Positions 33,593 to 41,666 of a stretch of 64,000 bases of DNA are shown here, piece after piece. Under the pieces are notes generated by a model. The model made no database searches and had not been told where the DNA came from. It saw nothing but the letters and a program-made list of their open reading frames with translations. The stretch is taken from positions 70,104-134,103 of the forward strand of contig WIAH01000006.1 of NCBI GenBank assembly GCA_014055525.1, given 5' to 3'. Position 1 is the stretch's first letter; each line of letters opens with the position of its first letter. The stretch comes from Nitrospira sp. CR1.3. Lineage in GTDB: Bacteria; Nitrospirota; Nitrospiria; Nitrospirales; Nitrospiraceae. The translations under genes were made by a program, and so were the position numbers.

Positions 33593-34186
33593 CTACATCC
33601 GCCCCCGACTCTGGAAGTATTCGTCGTACCGATGGACGAAATCCTTCTGCGCCAAGGGCATATGACAGGCCCGACACTTGGTGAAATCTTCCATCAAAGG
33701 CTTGCTCGAGGCGTCATAGGCCGCGTAGGCCCAATCGCCATTTTTCAGGCTCTCGGGAACGTGGTTGCCCCATCCTTGCTCCTTGCCCATCACGAATACT
33801 TTGGCCAGGTCGCCCTTGACGAGCTTCCCGTCCGCGCCGACCGCGAGTTTGTCTCCATCCATTTTGGCTTTGTAGATCTCCATGACCATGAGCGTGCCGT
33901 TCGGGAAGGATTGCCCGGCGGATGTTCTCGCACCGGCGGGATTGATGTAGATGTCCCTCACTTGCTTGGCCTCCTCCTTCTTGATATCCGTCAAGAACTT
34001 AGGCCAGGACTTGTAGTCTGCCGGCAGCGCCAGCGTGCCGTCGGGGCCTGACTGTGTCGCCGCTGTCGCCGTGCCGGCGGGTTTTTCTCCCGACATCTTG
34101 TTCCCGGACGACTCCATGGTGTTGCATCCGGCTAGGTTCAGCAGCAACCCGCCGAGGATCAATTGGAATACGATTGTCATCTTCAT
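33593..34186 (-). CDS. cytochrome P460-family c-haem lipoprotein
   Basis: A 197-residue exported protein with a lipoprotein signal (LLLNLAGC, cysteine at 21) and a linker rich in Ala/Thr/Gly. The P460 domain follows (YKSWPKFLTDIKKEEAKQVR, IYINPAGA), with one haem c site CRACH at 171-175 near the C-terminus. True P460 enzymes oxidise hydroxylamine to N2O or NO through a lysine-haem crosslink; that residue cannot be confirmed here. In nitrifiers it could handle NO or hydroxylamine; electron transfer is the alternative. Confidence 0.85.
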   Translation of the reverse strand: MKMTIVFQLILGGLLLNLAGCNTMESSGNKMSGEKPAGTATAATQSGPDGTLALPADYKSWPKFLTDIKKEEAKQVRDIYINPAGARTSAGQSFPNGTLMVMEIYKAKMDGDKLAVGADGKLVKGDLAKVFVMGKEQGWGNHVPESLKNGDWAYAAYDASSKPLMEDFTKCRACHMPLAQKDFVHRYDEYFQSRGRM

Positions 34187-34392
34187 GATTCCCCCCTGTG
34201 CAAAGTGTGTGATAGTAAGTTGTGCGCTTTCTGCCCCCGCTCTGCTATCAGCTACGGGGCGCGCTTGGCATCGGATTCATCTTGCGCGGGGAGTGAAGAA
34301 GCTCCGGCGGCACAGTACGGGAACAGGGAAGCGAACCTCAGAAGAAAATCAAGGCGAGGATGCATCCAATCATCCTCCTGAACTCGTAGAGC
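34187..34392. other. intergenic region upstream of cytochrome P460
   Basis: About 200 bp without a plausible gene. It holds the P460 5' region on the minus strand, with the ribosome-binding site GGGGGG directly before the ATG. I see no convincing hairpin or consensus promoter. Confidence 0.4.
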
Positions 34393-34761
34393 TTATGGCC
34401 GCCGGTGAGAGAGATGCCACAGCCATCCATACAGCGCCGCATTCAGCAACAGCACTACGGTTCCGAGCGCCGTTTGAAGTTCGCGAGTCAGATCATCAGG
34501 GTAAAGGATGGGCAGGATGTAGTGGGCGATGAAGTCTGAGCGGTAGAGAGATTGCCCTGATTGTTCGCGCAGCCGGTTTTCGAGCGGAGTCAGCGGGCAT
34601 GTTGAGCCGGTGAACTCCACCACAGCGCCCCAGACTGCCGCGGGCACGTGAAGCCACATGGCACGGGGCCATTTCACGCTCAGGAATCCTCCGAAGAGTA
34701 CAAACAGAACGAATGCCACATGAAGAAGCACGATCAGGTCAGCGAGCCGCGCCTCCAACAT
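34393..34761 (-). CDS. DUF2784 membrane protein
   Basis: From the ATG chosen here the product has 122 residues with three predicted membrane helices (about 6-28, 32-50, 95-115) and the family features FGGFLSVKWPRAMWLHVPAA and TGSTCPLTPLENRLR. Function unknown. It starts 5 bp after the DUF488 stop on the same strand, so the two are probably cotranscribed. A longer upstream frame overlaps the DUF488 gene and is rejected. Confidence 0.78.
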   Translation of the reverse strand: MLEARLADLIVLLHVAFVLFVLFGGFLSVKWPRAMWLHVPAAVWGAVVEFTGSTCPLTPLENRLREQSGQSLYRSDFIAHYILPILYPDDLTRELQTALGTVVLLLNAALYGWLWHLSHRRP

Positions 34762-34765
34762 TGAT

Positions 34766-35323
34766 CTAGAAGAGCTGGGGATATCCGGTGGAGTCCACAG
34801 GCTTCGGATAGGTAAGTACAGAGCCTTCGATCTTGGCAAACGAGGACAATCGGTGCGGGGGAGCTTCGTCTGGCGACATGATGTGGAAGACCGACCAATT
34901 GCGTGACACCAGCGCATCGGCAATCAAAGATCGATGACAACGCCAAGGAACCATTTCAGCGCACATGGCGGCAGTACGTAACTTCTTGCCGGCGGCCATT
35001 ATTTCCTCTAACGCTTTCCCAAACCCGTCGGTCTGCATGTAGTCGGCGTAGCCGCGAAAGCTGGTGTTTCGCCACCCCCCATTGATCGAATCCTTCCTGG
35101 GTCTTCGTAACCCTCCGAGGGAGGGCATGTGCATGTAGGTCAGCCCAGCGTTCTTCAGGCTCCCGGCCAAGACTTCGGTATTGAACTGTGGATTGTGGTG
35201 AGAGCGGGGGATTGTTCGTACGTCGATCAATAGTTCAACCTCTCGGGCGCGCAAGGCGTCAATGAATGCGTCGATCGGTCTCGTCGAATGACCGATGGTC
35301 CAGAGGACGCAAGAAGAGGTCAT
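34766..35323 (-). CDS. DUF488 family protein
   Basis: A 185-residue cytoplasmic protein with the DUF488 motifs TIGHSTRPIDAFIDALR, LIDVRTIPRSHHNPQFN, and the cysteine pair region CAEMVPWRCHRSLIADAL. The fold is rhodanese-like in general shape and the family is sometimes linked to toxin-antitoxin or stress contexts, but no function is established. Confidence 0.85.
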   Translation of the reverse strand: MTSSCVLWTIGHSTRPIDAFIDALRAREVELLIDVRTIPRSHHNPQFNTEVLAGSLKNAGLTYMHMPSLGGLRRPRKDSINGGWRNTSFRGYADYMQTDGFGKALEEIMAAGKKLRTAAMCAEMVPWRCHRSLIADALVSRNWSVFHIMSPDEAPPHRLSSFAKIEGSVLTYPKPVDSTGYPQLF

Positions 35324-35382
35324 TCGCTAGTTTCGCACAAGCACAGGATTGGTTGCCAACTGATCGGCGGCTCAGTCTAAAG

Positions 35383-36207
35383 CTACTCAGCCGGCATCTT
35401 CACGGGATCGACTTCGAGCAGACGGTGGCGGCCGTTGAACACATGCTCGACTTTGTAGAGCCGTTCCCCCACCTGAAGGGAACCGTTTACCACACTCCCG
35501 CTGATGACCAGGGCCCACGTCGTCTTCGTGGTGTTCTTCAAGGTGCCGCGGACGCTCGACAGGTCGCTGAGACGCGAGACTGTGGAGGTGACATCCAGTT
35601 CATACATACGGCCCTGGAACAGATCGATCGCGATGGGAGGATGAGGTCTCGCTGCGGCGTTTTTCAAGAGGGCCAAGAGTTGGGGATCAAATGCAATCTC
35701 CCGCTCACGGATGACCCACGGCTTTTTTGCCGGCAGGGGCTGCCCCTGCGCCGTCTGAGGAGATACATCGCGCCAGAGTAGCGGCAGATTGGCATTGTCC
35801 GTCCCCCAGGCGGTTCGGACGACCAGCGGCAGCAACACGCAGAAGGCCAGGACGAATCCCCTGGGAACCCCCCGCTTCTTCAGAGTAACACGGCTGCTCA
35901 CTCCTGCCGAGCGCTTGGCCCATTGAATGATCGCCTCGGAATCTTCGAGCACGTCGGGCGGGACTTCATAGTAGGTCCTGAGCGTCAGTTTGGAGGACAC
36001 ACGAAACGGTTTCATCCCCAGCGCCGTATAGTCCTCGATCGTGTCGGTCCCGACCTTGAAATACAGGCGGCTCTCGTGAATGATGCCGAAGAATTTCTTC
36101 CGGTGCGAGAGGCCATACCCGCCGAACATTGCGCGGCAGGTCACGCCGCGTAGATCGCGAAGTTGATCCAGAACGAAATCCCTGAAGCCGTCGTCATTCC
36201 GAGCCAT
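35383..36207 (-). CDS. TfoX N-terminal-like domain fused to a secreted-type domain
   Basis: A 274-residue frame with two unrelated halves. Residues 1-110 are a TfoX_N-like domain (MFGGYGLSHRKKFFGIIHES, YYEVPPDVLEDSEAIIQWAK). Residues 116-135 are strongly hydrophobic and look like a signal peptide (GFVLAFCVLLPLVVRTAWG). The remainder (IAIDLFQGRMYELDVTSTVS, VVNGSLQVGERLYKVEH) resembles the beta-rich N-terminal region of secreted M12-like metallopeptidases but lacks a catalytic part. A cytoplasmic domain in front of a signal peptide is odd: this is probably a fusion by deletion, or two genes joined by loss of a stop. Confidence 0.65.
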   Translation of the reverse strand: MARNDDGFRDFVLDQLRDLRGVTCRAMFGGYGLSHRKKFFGIIHESRLYFKVGTDTIEDYTALGMKPFRVSSKLTLRTYYEVPPDVLEDSEAIIQWAKRSAGVSSRVTLKKRGVPRGFVLAFCVLLPLVVRTAWGTDNANLPLLWRDVSPQTAQGQPLPAKKPWVIREREIAFDPQLLALLKNAAARPHPPIAIDLFQGRMYELDVTSTVSRLSDLSSVRGTLKNTTKTTWALVISGSVVNGSLQVGERLYKVEHVFNGRHRLLEVDPVKMPAE

Positions 36208-36255
36208 GGAGCATTCCCTATCGGCGAACGACCGGCGACCAGTGCGGTGTTGCCG

Positions 36256-36690
36256 TCACTTCAACGTCTGAAGTGTCTCGCGCAACTCTTTGACCTCGGC
36301 GGCAAAGAGATCAAGGTGCTGCTCGCGCTGCGGCTGATCATCTTTGAACTTCCATGTGCGTTTGAAGATTGCCCACAGCTCTTTATTGTGCGTCACGGCG
36401 AGTGCATGGGCCGGCTGTTCCCGCGTGTGTTTGTCGACGCAGCAGAGATTGTCATTGAAGGCATGAAACTGATTGTGCAGATCGTTCAACGGCTGATCGT
36501 ATCCTTTTCCGGTTCTCGCGGCCGTTGCGCTCGCTTCCATCATATTCGTCAAATTGATCAATGTCTGGACCTGGTCGGCGCCTTTGGCTTTCTCCGCGAA
36601 GTCCTTCGCGTGAGGATAGAACAGGTAGCTGCAGCCGCTGAGCGACAGAACGATGACACATGCCAGGGTCACATGAGTATGTCGATACAT
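36256..36690 (-). CDS. putative lipoprotein of unknown function
   Basis: A 144-residue protein with a clear lipoprotein signal (LACVIVLSLSGC, cysteine at 20) and a helical mature part (QVQTLINLTNMMEASATAAR, LFAAEVKELRETLQTLK) with an internal CC pair. It has its own promoter upstream. I do not recognise the family. Confidence 0.7.
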   Translation of the reverse strand: MYRHTHVTLACVIVLSLSGCSYLFYPHAKDFAEKAKGADQVQTLINLTNMMEASATAARTGKGYDQPLNDLHNQFHAFNDNLCCVDKHTREQPAHALAVTHNKELWAIFKRTWKFKDDQPQREQHLDLFAAEVKELRETLQTLK

Positions 36691-36758
36691 CGCGTCCTCC
36701 TTGGTAGTCGTTTCCCTCCGACGTGCAGATGTTCAGAGGCCCCATAGCCGTACGTATT

Positions 36759-36787
36759 ATCATATTTCGAGCGATGCGCAATGGCAA
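36759..36787 (-). promoter_or_regulatory. sigma-70 promoter for the lipoprotein gene
   Basis: On the minus strand TTGCCA and TATGAT are separated by exactly 17 bp and lie 69 bp upstream of the lipoprotein start. Confidence 0.55.
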
Positions 36788-36857
36788 CCTGCCGGGAAGG
36801 ATAGTTCGGTAACAGTAGGATCAGAAGGTCGGCAGATCTGGTTGTCGGACCAGCGGT

Positions 36858-37442
36858 TCACGAGAGTTGCGCGGCCCGAATGATTGGGGCATAATGCGCG
36901 GTCAAAGAGAGGATGGAGTCCCATTGGTCGCGCATTTCTTTGAAGAGCACCGGGCGCGCATCGAGCAGGCGGTACGCCAGCCTGGTCTGCGGCACAGCTC
37001 CGTTCGAGTGAGCGCTGCCCCAAAGGATGAGGGGGAACGCCGTCGGGAGCCCCGCATTGAACAGTGGCAGACGTGCTCCTACGAGGCCAGCGAATCCCCA
37101 GGAGAAAAAGCCTCCGCGATTCAAGTAGGAGAAGCGGTCGCGCTCGATCATAGCCAAGAGGGCGTTCTCCTTCTCATGGACCATGCGCCAGTACCGACCA
37201 AGATGTTGGAAGTTCACACCTCCCAGAGCCTCGGCCGTAAAACCCTTCTCGTCTTCGACGTCCGCTGGGTCAAACAGGTGCATGTCCCGTCGGTGGGCGA
37301 CTATCATCTGGTCGGCTGCCGCCGCACGTTCGGTCCCTATCACTACGTACAATTCTAGGCGACTGATCCGGAGCTCAGAATAGGCCTGCTTCAGTATCCA
37401 CCGCTGTGCTACAGTGGATGCCGTCACGCGATATTCCTTCAT
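36858..37442 (-). CDS. hypothetical protein, possibly membrane-associated
   Basis: From MKEYRV the product has 194 residues. It includes a mixed alpha/beta N-terminal half (ISRLELYVVIGTERAAAADQ) and a hydrophobic stretch FFSWGFAGLVGARLPLF followed by FPLILWG. No family is recognised. There is no good ribosome-binding site before the start, and an upstream extension or internal start is possible. The amino-acid pattern is more protein-like than that of the frame on the other strand. It diverges from the CX6C-repeat gene. Confidence 0.45.
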   Translation of the reverse strand: MKEYRVTASTVAQRWILKQAYSELRISRLELYVVIGTERAAAADQMIVAHRRDMHLFDPADVEDEKGFTAEALGGVNFQHLGRYWRMVHEKENALLAMIERDRFSYLNRGGFFSWGFAGLVGARLPLFNAGLPTAFPLILWGSAHSNGAVPQTRLAYRLLDARPVLFKEMRDQWDSILSLTAHYAPIIRAAQLS

Positions 37443-37470
37443 CACGCCGAGAGCACAAGGAGGATGGATG

Positions 37471-37929
37471 ATGGCAAACCGTCTTCTCGGAATCACCATG
37501 CTGTGCGCACTCCTCTGCGGCGCGTCGGCCGCGCGGGCCGAGGGACTGTTTGAAGGCCTCTTCGACAAGGCCAAGGGGAGCGCGGAACGCAAAGCGCGGG
37601 ACCGCGTGAATCAGCGCATCGATCAATCGATCGACAAGGGCATCAATAAAACCGAAGAAACGGTCCAATGCGTGGCGACTGATCAGGAATGTCTCAAGAG
37701 AGCCAAGGAGGAGGGGAAGCAGGTCACCGTGGTGAATGCCCCGCCGGCAACCGACTCCGTCAAGTGCGTGGCGACGGACACGGGATGCCTCAAGCAAGCC
37801 AAGGCACAGGGCAAGAAAGTCGAGATCGTCGACGAAGCGGAGCTCGACACGCTCCGCTGCTCGGTTGCCGACGCGGATTGTCTCACCCGCGCAAAGACCA
37901 TGGGCAAGAAGGTCGAGATTGTCGATTAG
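37471..37929 (+). CDS. secreted protein with three CX6C repeats
   Basis: A 152-residue exported protein. The signal peptide (LLGITMLCALLCGASAARA) is followed by a helical region (FEGLFDKAKGSAERKARDRV) and three degenerate repeats of about 31-32 residues, each with the pattern C-x6-C-L-x-x-A-K-x-x-G-K-x-V: CVATDQECLKRAKEEGK, CVATDTGCLKQAKAQGK and CSVADADCLTRAKTMGK. The regular cysteine pairs could form a disulfide per repeat in the periplasm. AAGGAGG lies 7 nt before this ATG; the ATG immediately before it is also possible. No known family comes to mind. Confidence 0.75.
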   Translation: MANRLLGITMLCALLCGASAARAEGLFEGLFDKAKGSAERKARDRVNQRIDQSIDKGINKTEETVQCVATDQECLKRAKEEGKQVTVVNAPPATDSVKCVATDTGCLKQAKAQGKKVEIVDEAELDTLRCSVADADCLTRAKTMGKKVEIVD

Positions 37930-38005
37930 CAGGACGTTGACAAACTACTTGGTAACTGTCGCAAAGCAGGGCCGTAGTAGATCGGAGATGATTTCGGGAT
38001 AGCCC

Positions 38006-38131
38006 GCAGGCTGTTCAAAAAGGCCGTCCAGCAAGGCCGCAGCGAGCGAAGAGGCGAATCGTACTCTGTTCCGTACGTTGAGCCTCTGAGCGACGCGAGA
38101 ACGAAGCTGGCGGACTTTTTCAACAGCCTGC
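38006..38131. repeat. 126-bp palindromic repeat element, copy 2
   Basis: The left end GCAGGCTGTTCAAAAAGGCC and right end (inverse) GCAGGCTGTTGAAAAAGTCC are near-perfect inverted repeats. The core (AAGGCCGCAGCGAGCGAAG, CGTACTCTGTTCCGTACGTT) matches the reverse strand of the element between atpE and atpF. It lies between the CX6C-repeat gene and tag and has no coding potential. Likely a non-autonomous mobile or REP-type element. Confidence 0.75.
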
Positions 38132-38142
38132 TAGGACCGTCG

Positions 38143-38712
38143 ATGGCACAGGTGATCCGCTGCAGCTGGGTGGGGGATAGACCGCATCTCATTCGCTACC
38201 ACGATCAGGAATGGGGCAAGCCGGTGCATGACGACCGGCAACACTTCGAGATGTTGCAGCTCGAAGGTGCGCAGGCGGGGCTGACATGGGAGACCATCCT
38301 CCTTCGCCGTGACGGCTACCGTCGGGCGTTCGCGCGGTTCGATCCCATGAAGGTTGCGCGTTTCGATGCGCGAAGGAAGGCGGCGCTGCTGAAGGACTCG
38401 GGCATCATCCGTAACCGGCTGAAAATCGATGCAGCCGTCACAAACGCCCGAGCCTTTCTGGCGGTGCAGCGAGAGTTCGGGTCCTTCGACGCCTACGTCT
38501 GGCGATTTGTCGGTGGAGAACCCAAGAATAACCGCTGGACATCCGTTCACCAGGTCCCCGCGACGACCGCCGAGAGCGAGGCCTTGTCGAAGGACCTCAA
38601 GAAGCGCGGCTTTCGCTTCGTGGGAGGCACAATCATGTATGCCTATATGCAGGCTGTCGGAATGGTGAATGACCACACCATGGATTGCTTCCTGCGGCGG
38701 GGAGAGAAATAG
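38143..38712 (+). CDS. tag: DNA-3-methyladenine glycosylase I
   Basis: A 189-residue base-excision repair enzyme that removes 3-methyladenine. It shows the family N-terminus RCSWVGDRPHLIRYHDQEWG, the active-site region QLEGAQAGLTWETILLRRDG, and the zinc-snap residues (cysteine in RCSW; histidine and cysteine in HTMDCF). The length is standard. The 126-bp repeat element ends 11 bp before the start. Confidence 0.94.
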   Translation: MAQVIRCSWVGDRPHLIRYHDQEWGKPVHDDRQHFEMLQLEGAQAGLTWETILLRRDGYRRAFARFDPMKVARFDARRKAALLKDSGIIRNRLKIDAAVTNARAFLAVQREFGSFDAYVWRFVGGEPKNNRWTSVHQVPATTAESEALSKDLKKRGFRFVGGTIMYAYMQAVGMVNDHTMDCFLRRGEK

Positions 38713-38760
38713 GGTTCCCGGCCGGTCAGAGGTAGTCGCCTCTCTCGCAAGGGATGAAGC

Positions 38761-40377
38761 ATGGAGAGCCTGCATCAGCTTGAGATTGTCATTCTCCTGC
38801 TTACCGTCGTGCTGGCCTTGACGACGATTGCCCACAAGATCCTGATCCCCTATCCGATTCTGCTCGTGATCGGCGGGCTGATCTTAGGCATCGTGCCTGG
38901 TCTGCCGACCGTCACACTTCACCCTGACCTCGTCTTCTTGGTGTTTTTGCCGCCGATTCTGTGGGCCGCCGCCTATTTTACGTCGCTGCGGGAATTTCGT
39001 CAGAACCTGCGCCCGATCTCGTTACTGGCTGTGGGCCTGGTATTGGTGACTACGGCGTCGATCGCGGTCGTCGCCCGTGTCTTGATGCCGGGCATCGGAT
39101 GGGCCGAAGCCATCGCGCTGGGCGCCATCGTCTCTCCGCCGGATGCCGTGTCCGCCACTGCGATTGGAAAGCGGCTCCGCATACCGCGCCGGGTCGTAAC
39201 GATCCTCGAAGGCGAAAGTCTTGTGAACGACGCGACTGCCCTGGTTCTATATCGCGCGGCCGTCGGCGCGGTCGTGAGCGGGTCGTTTCTGATAGGAGAG
39301 GCCGTTCTCGGCTTCTTCTTTGCCGCGCTGGCGGGGGTGGCGATCGGAATCGGGGTCGCGCTGCTCACGCGATGGGCTCTCTGCGCGACCGAGGATTCGT
39401 TCACCCAAATTGCCATCACCTTGCTGGCTCCCTACATCGCCTGGGTTTTGGGAGAATCCGCGCATGCCTCCGCCGTCCTGGCTTGTGTCGCAGGCGGAAT
39501 ACATTTGCGACAACATTTCAGCGGCGCGGTGTCACCATCGGCTCGTCTTCAAGCGCGTGCCGTGTGGAATCTACTGATATTTGTGCTGAACGGCGTCATC
39601 TTCATTTTGATCGGGTTGCAGTTGGGCGCCTTGCGCGAGGCCTTGCCATCGGGACAGTTCAGACCGGTCCTGCTTGCGGGGGCGGCGGTCAGCCTGACAG
39701 CCATTGCCGTGCGCCTCCTGTGGGTGCCATTAGCTGCCCTGATACCTCGATGGCTGAGCGCTGCCCTGACAAAACGCGATCCAATGCCCCCTTGGCCGAA
39801 TATTTTTCTCGTGTCCTGGACGGGTATGCGCGGGATCGTGACGCTCGCCGCGGCCTTGGCCCTTCCCGTGACGACGGTCTCCGGCGCGCCGTTTCCGTTC
39901 CGCACGGAGATCATTCTTGTCAGCTTTGCAGTGATCCTTGCGACGTTAGTGCTGCAGGGACTCTCACTCACGCCGCTCATTCGCCTGCTCCGTCTGGAGG
40001 ATGATCAGGGGCTGGAGCAAGAAGAGAAGCTGGCGCGTGAGCATGCGGCGACGGCGGCGCTGAGCCGCCTGGATCAGCTGATCGGAGAAGACTGGGCGGC
40101 GAGGGACCAGGTCGAACAATTGCGGCTCCGGTACAGCCGACGATTGGAACGCTATGCCGGCTCGGGTGCGAGGAATGACAGGTCTCCGGTCGAATCGACT
40201 GATGCGTTCCGGCGTCTCCAGCACGAAACGCTGATGGCCGAACGGCTGGCCCTGATCGGCCTTCGAAACGACGGCACGATCAGCGACGATGTCCTGCATC
40301 ACCTGGAGCAGGAACTCGATGTCGCCGCCATGCATCAGGGTGTCGGCGAACGCCGCGCAAATCGATCGGAAAGATAG
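38761..40377 (+). CDS. CPA1-family sodium/proton antiporter
   Basis: A 538-residue transporter with about twelve membrane helices, then a cytoplasmic helical tail from about 415 (LEQEEKLAREHAATAALSRL). Ion-binding motifs are visible in SPPDAVSATAIGKRL and GESLVNDATALVLYR, which carry the paired acidic residues of NhaP/CPA1 exchangers. It likely exports Na+ (or K+) for protons across the inner membrane. RBS AAGGG lies 8 nt before the ATG. Confidence 0.9.
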   Translation: MESLHQLEIVILLLTVVLALTTIAHKILIPYPILLVIGGLILGIVPGLPTVTLHPDLVFLVFLPPILWAAAYFTSLREFRQNLRPISLLAVGLVLVTTASIAVVARVLMPGIGWAEAIALGAIVSPPDAVSATAIGKRLRIPRRVVTILEGESLVNDATALVLYRAAVGAVVSGSFLIGEAVLGFFFAALAGVAIGIGVALLTRWALCATEDSFTQIAITLLAPYIAWVLGESAHASAVLACVAGGIHLRQHFSGAVSPSARLQARAVWNLLIFVLNGVIFILIGLQLGALREALPSGQFRPVLLAGAAVSLTAIAVRLLWVPLAALIPRWLSAALTKRDPMPPWPNIFLVSWTGMRGIVTLAAALALPVTTVSGAPFPFRTEIILVSFAVILATLVLQGLSLTPLIRLLRLEDDQGLEQEEKLAREHAATAALSRLDQLIGEDWAARDQVEQLRLRYSRRLERYAGSGARNDRSPVESTDAFRRLQHETLMAERLALIGLRNDGTISDDVLHHLEQELDVAAMHQGVGERRANRSER

Positions 40378-40417
40378 CATCGGTTGAATCGGTCCGTGAT
40401 GGTTGATCAAAGGCGCC

Positions 40418-41650
40418 ATGGGAGTTGAAACAATAGCAGTCAAATGCTGTATTGCGGGGGGTGGCCCGGCCGGGATGATGCTGGGGTTCTTGCTCGCGCG
40501 GGCTGGTGTCTCGGTCGTGGTGCTGGAAAAGCATGTCGATTTTCTCCGTGACTTTCGCGGCGATACCCTCCATCCCTCCACGCTCGAGATCATGGATGAA
40601 CTCGGGTTGCTGGAACGGTTTCTTCGGCTGCCGCATCAGCCGGTGGCGAGACTGAAAGGCCGGTTCGGCGATCTTGAGTTCACGGTGGCGGATTTTTCTA
40701 CCCTGCCGACCCGGTGCCGGTTTGTCGCCTTCATGCCGCAGTGGGATTTCCTGAACTTTCTGTCCGAGGAGGGACGGCGGTACCCGGTTTTTCACGTCAG
40801 GATGAACGCGGAAGCAACGGATCTCCTCGAGGAGGGGGGCCGCATCATCGGGCTCAGGGCGAAGACGACGGATGGCGCTTTGGAGGTCCGCGCTGATCTT
40901 GTGGTGGGAGCCGATGGGCGGCATTCGACCGTGCGCGCCAGAGCGGGACTGGCGGTTGAGGAATTCGGCGCTCCTATAGATGTCCTCTGGTTTCGGCTCT
41001 CACGGAAACCGAATGATCCAGCTGATCCGATGGGCCGGTTCGACACCGGACGCATCTTCATCATGTTGAACCGAGGGGATTACTGGCAGTGCGGATTCGT
41101 CATCGCCAAAGGCTCGTTGGACCAGCTGCAAGCGAAAGGCCTCCAGTCTTTTCGGGACAGTGTGGCGCAGTTGGCCCTCTTTGCGGCGGATCGTGTCCAC
41201 GAGCTCGAATCATGGGAGCCGGTGAAGCTGCTCACCGTGCAGGTGGATCGGCTGCGGGAGTGGTGGCGACCGGGTGTGCTCTGTATCGGTGACGCAGCGC
41301 ATGCCATGTCCCCGGTCGGCGGGGTCGGGATCAATCTGGCGATTCAGGATGCCGTGGCCGCCGCGAATCGGCTGGCGGCACCATTGAATGAGGATCGGCT
41401 GACGCTCGAAGACCTGCGTGCGGTTCAAATTCGCCGCGAATGGCCGACCAAGATGACCCAGCAGGCGCAGCTGCTGATCCAGAACCGCGTCATCAAGCAA
41501 GTCCTGAGCGCCTCTGATCGACTGTCTCCTCCGTTGTTGATCAAACTTCTGGCTCTGGTGCCATTCTTCCGTCGCATCCCGGCCCGACTGATCGGACTCG
41601 GATTCCGTCCGGAACATGTGAGGACGACCGCCGCGCCGGTCGTACGATGA
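40418..41650 (+). CDS. FAD-dependent aromatic-ring monooxygenase-like protein
   Basis: A 410-residue group A flavoprotein (UbiH/p-hydroxybenzoate hydroxylase type). Visible are the FAD motif CIAGGGPAGMMLGFLLARAG, the DG motif VVGADGRHSTVRARAGL and the second FAD site CIGDAAHAMSPVGGVGINLA. The substrate is unknown: a quinone-pathway ring, an aromatic compound, or a polyketide-like product are all possible. It starts 40 bp after the antiporter gene; a TTG at 40403 is an alternative start. Confidence 0.85.
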   Translation: MGVETIAVKCCIAGGGPAGMMLGFLLARAGVSVVVLEKHVDFLRDFRGDTLHPSTLEIMDELGLLERFLRLPHQPVARLKGRFGDLEFTVADFSTLPTRCRFVAFMPQWDFLNFLSEEGRRYPVFHVRMNAEATDLLEEGGRIIGLRAKTTDGALEVRADLVVGADGRHSTVRARAGLAVEEFGAPIDVLWFRLSRKPNDPADPMGRFDTGRIFIMLNRGDYWQCGFVIAKGSLDQLQAKGLQSFRDSVAQLALFAADRVHELESWEPVKLLTVQVDRLREWWRPGVLCIGDAAHAMSPVGGVGINLAIQDAVAAANRLAAPLNEDRLTLEDLRAVQIRREWPTKMTQQAQLLIQNRVIKQVLSASDRLSPPLLIKLLALVPFFRRIPARLIGLGFRPEHVRTTAAPVVR

Positions 41651-41666
41651 CAGAGGGTGGGCTGCC

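Noticed and set aside
36867-37358. 163-codon plus-strand frame opposite the hypothetical gene at 36858-37442
   Set aside because: Composition is less protein-like and no ribosome-binding site is present; the minus-strand frame is the better but still uncertain choice.
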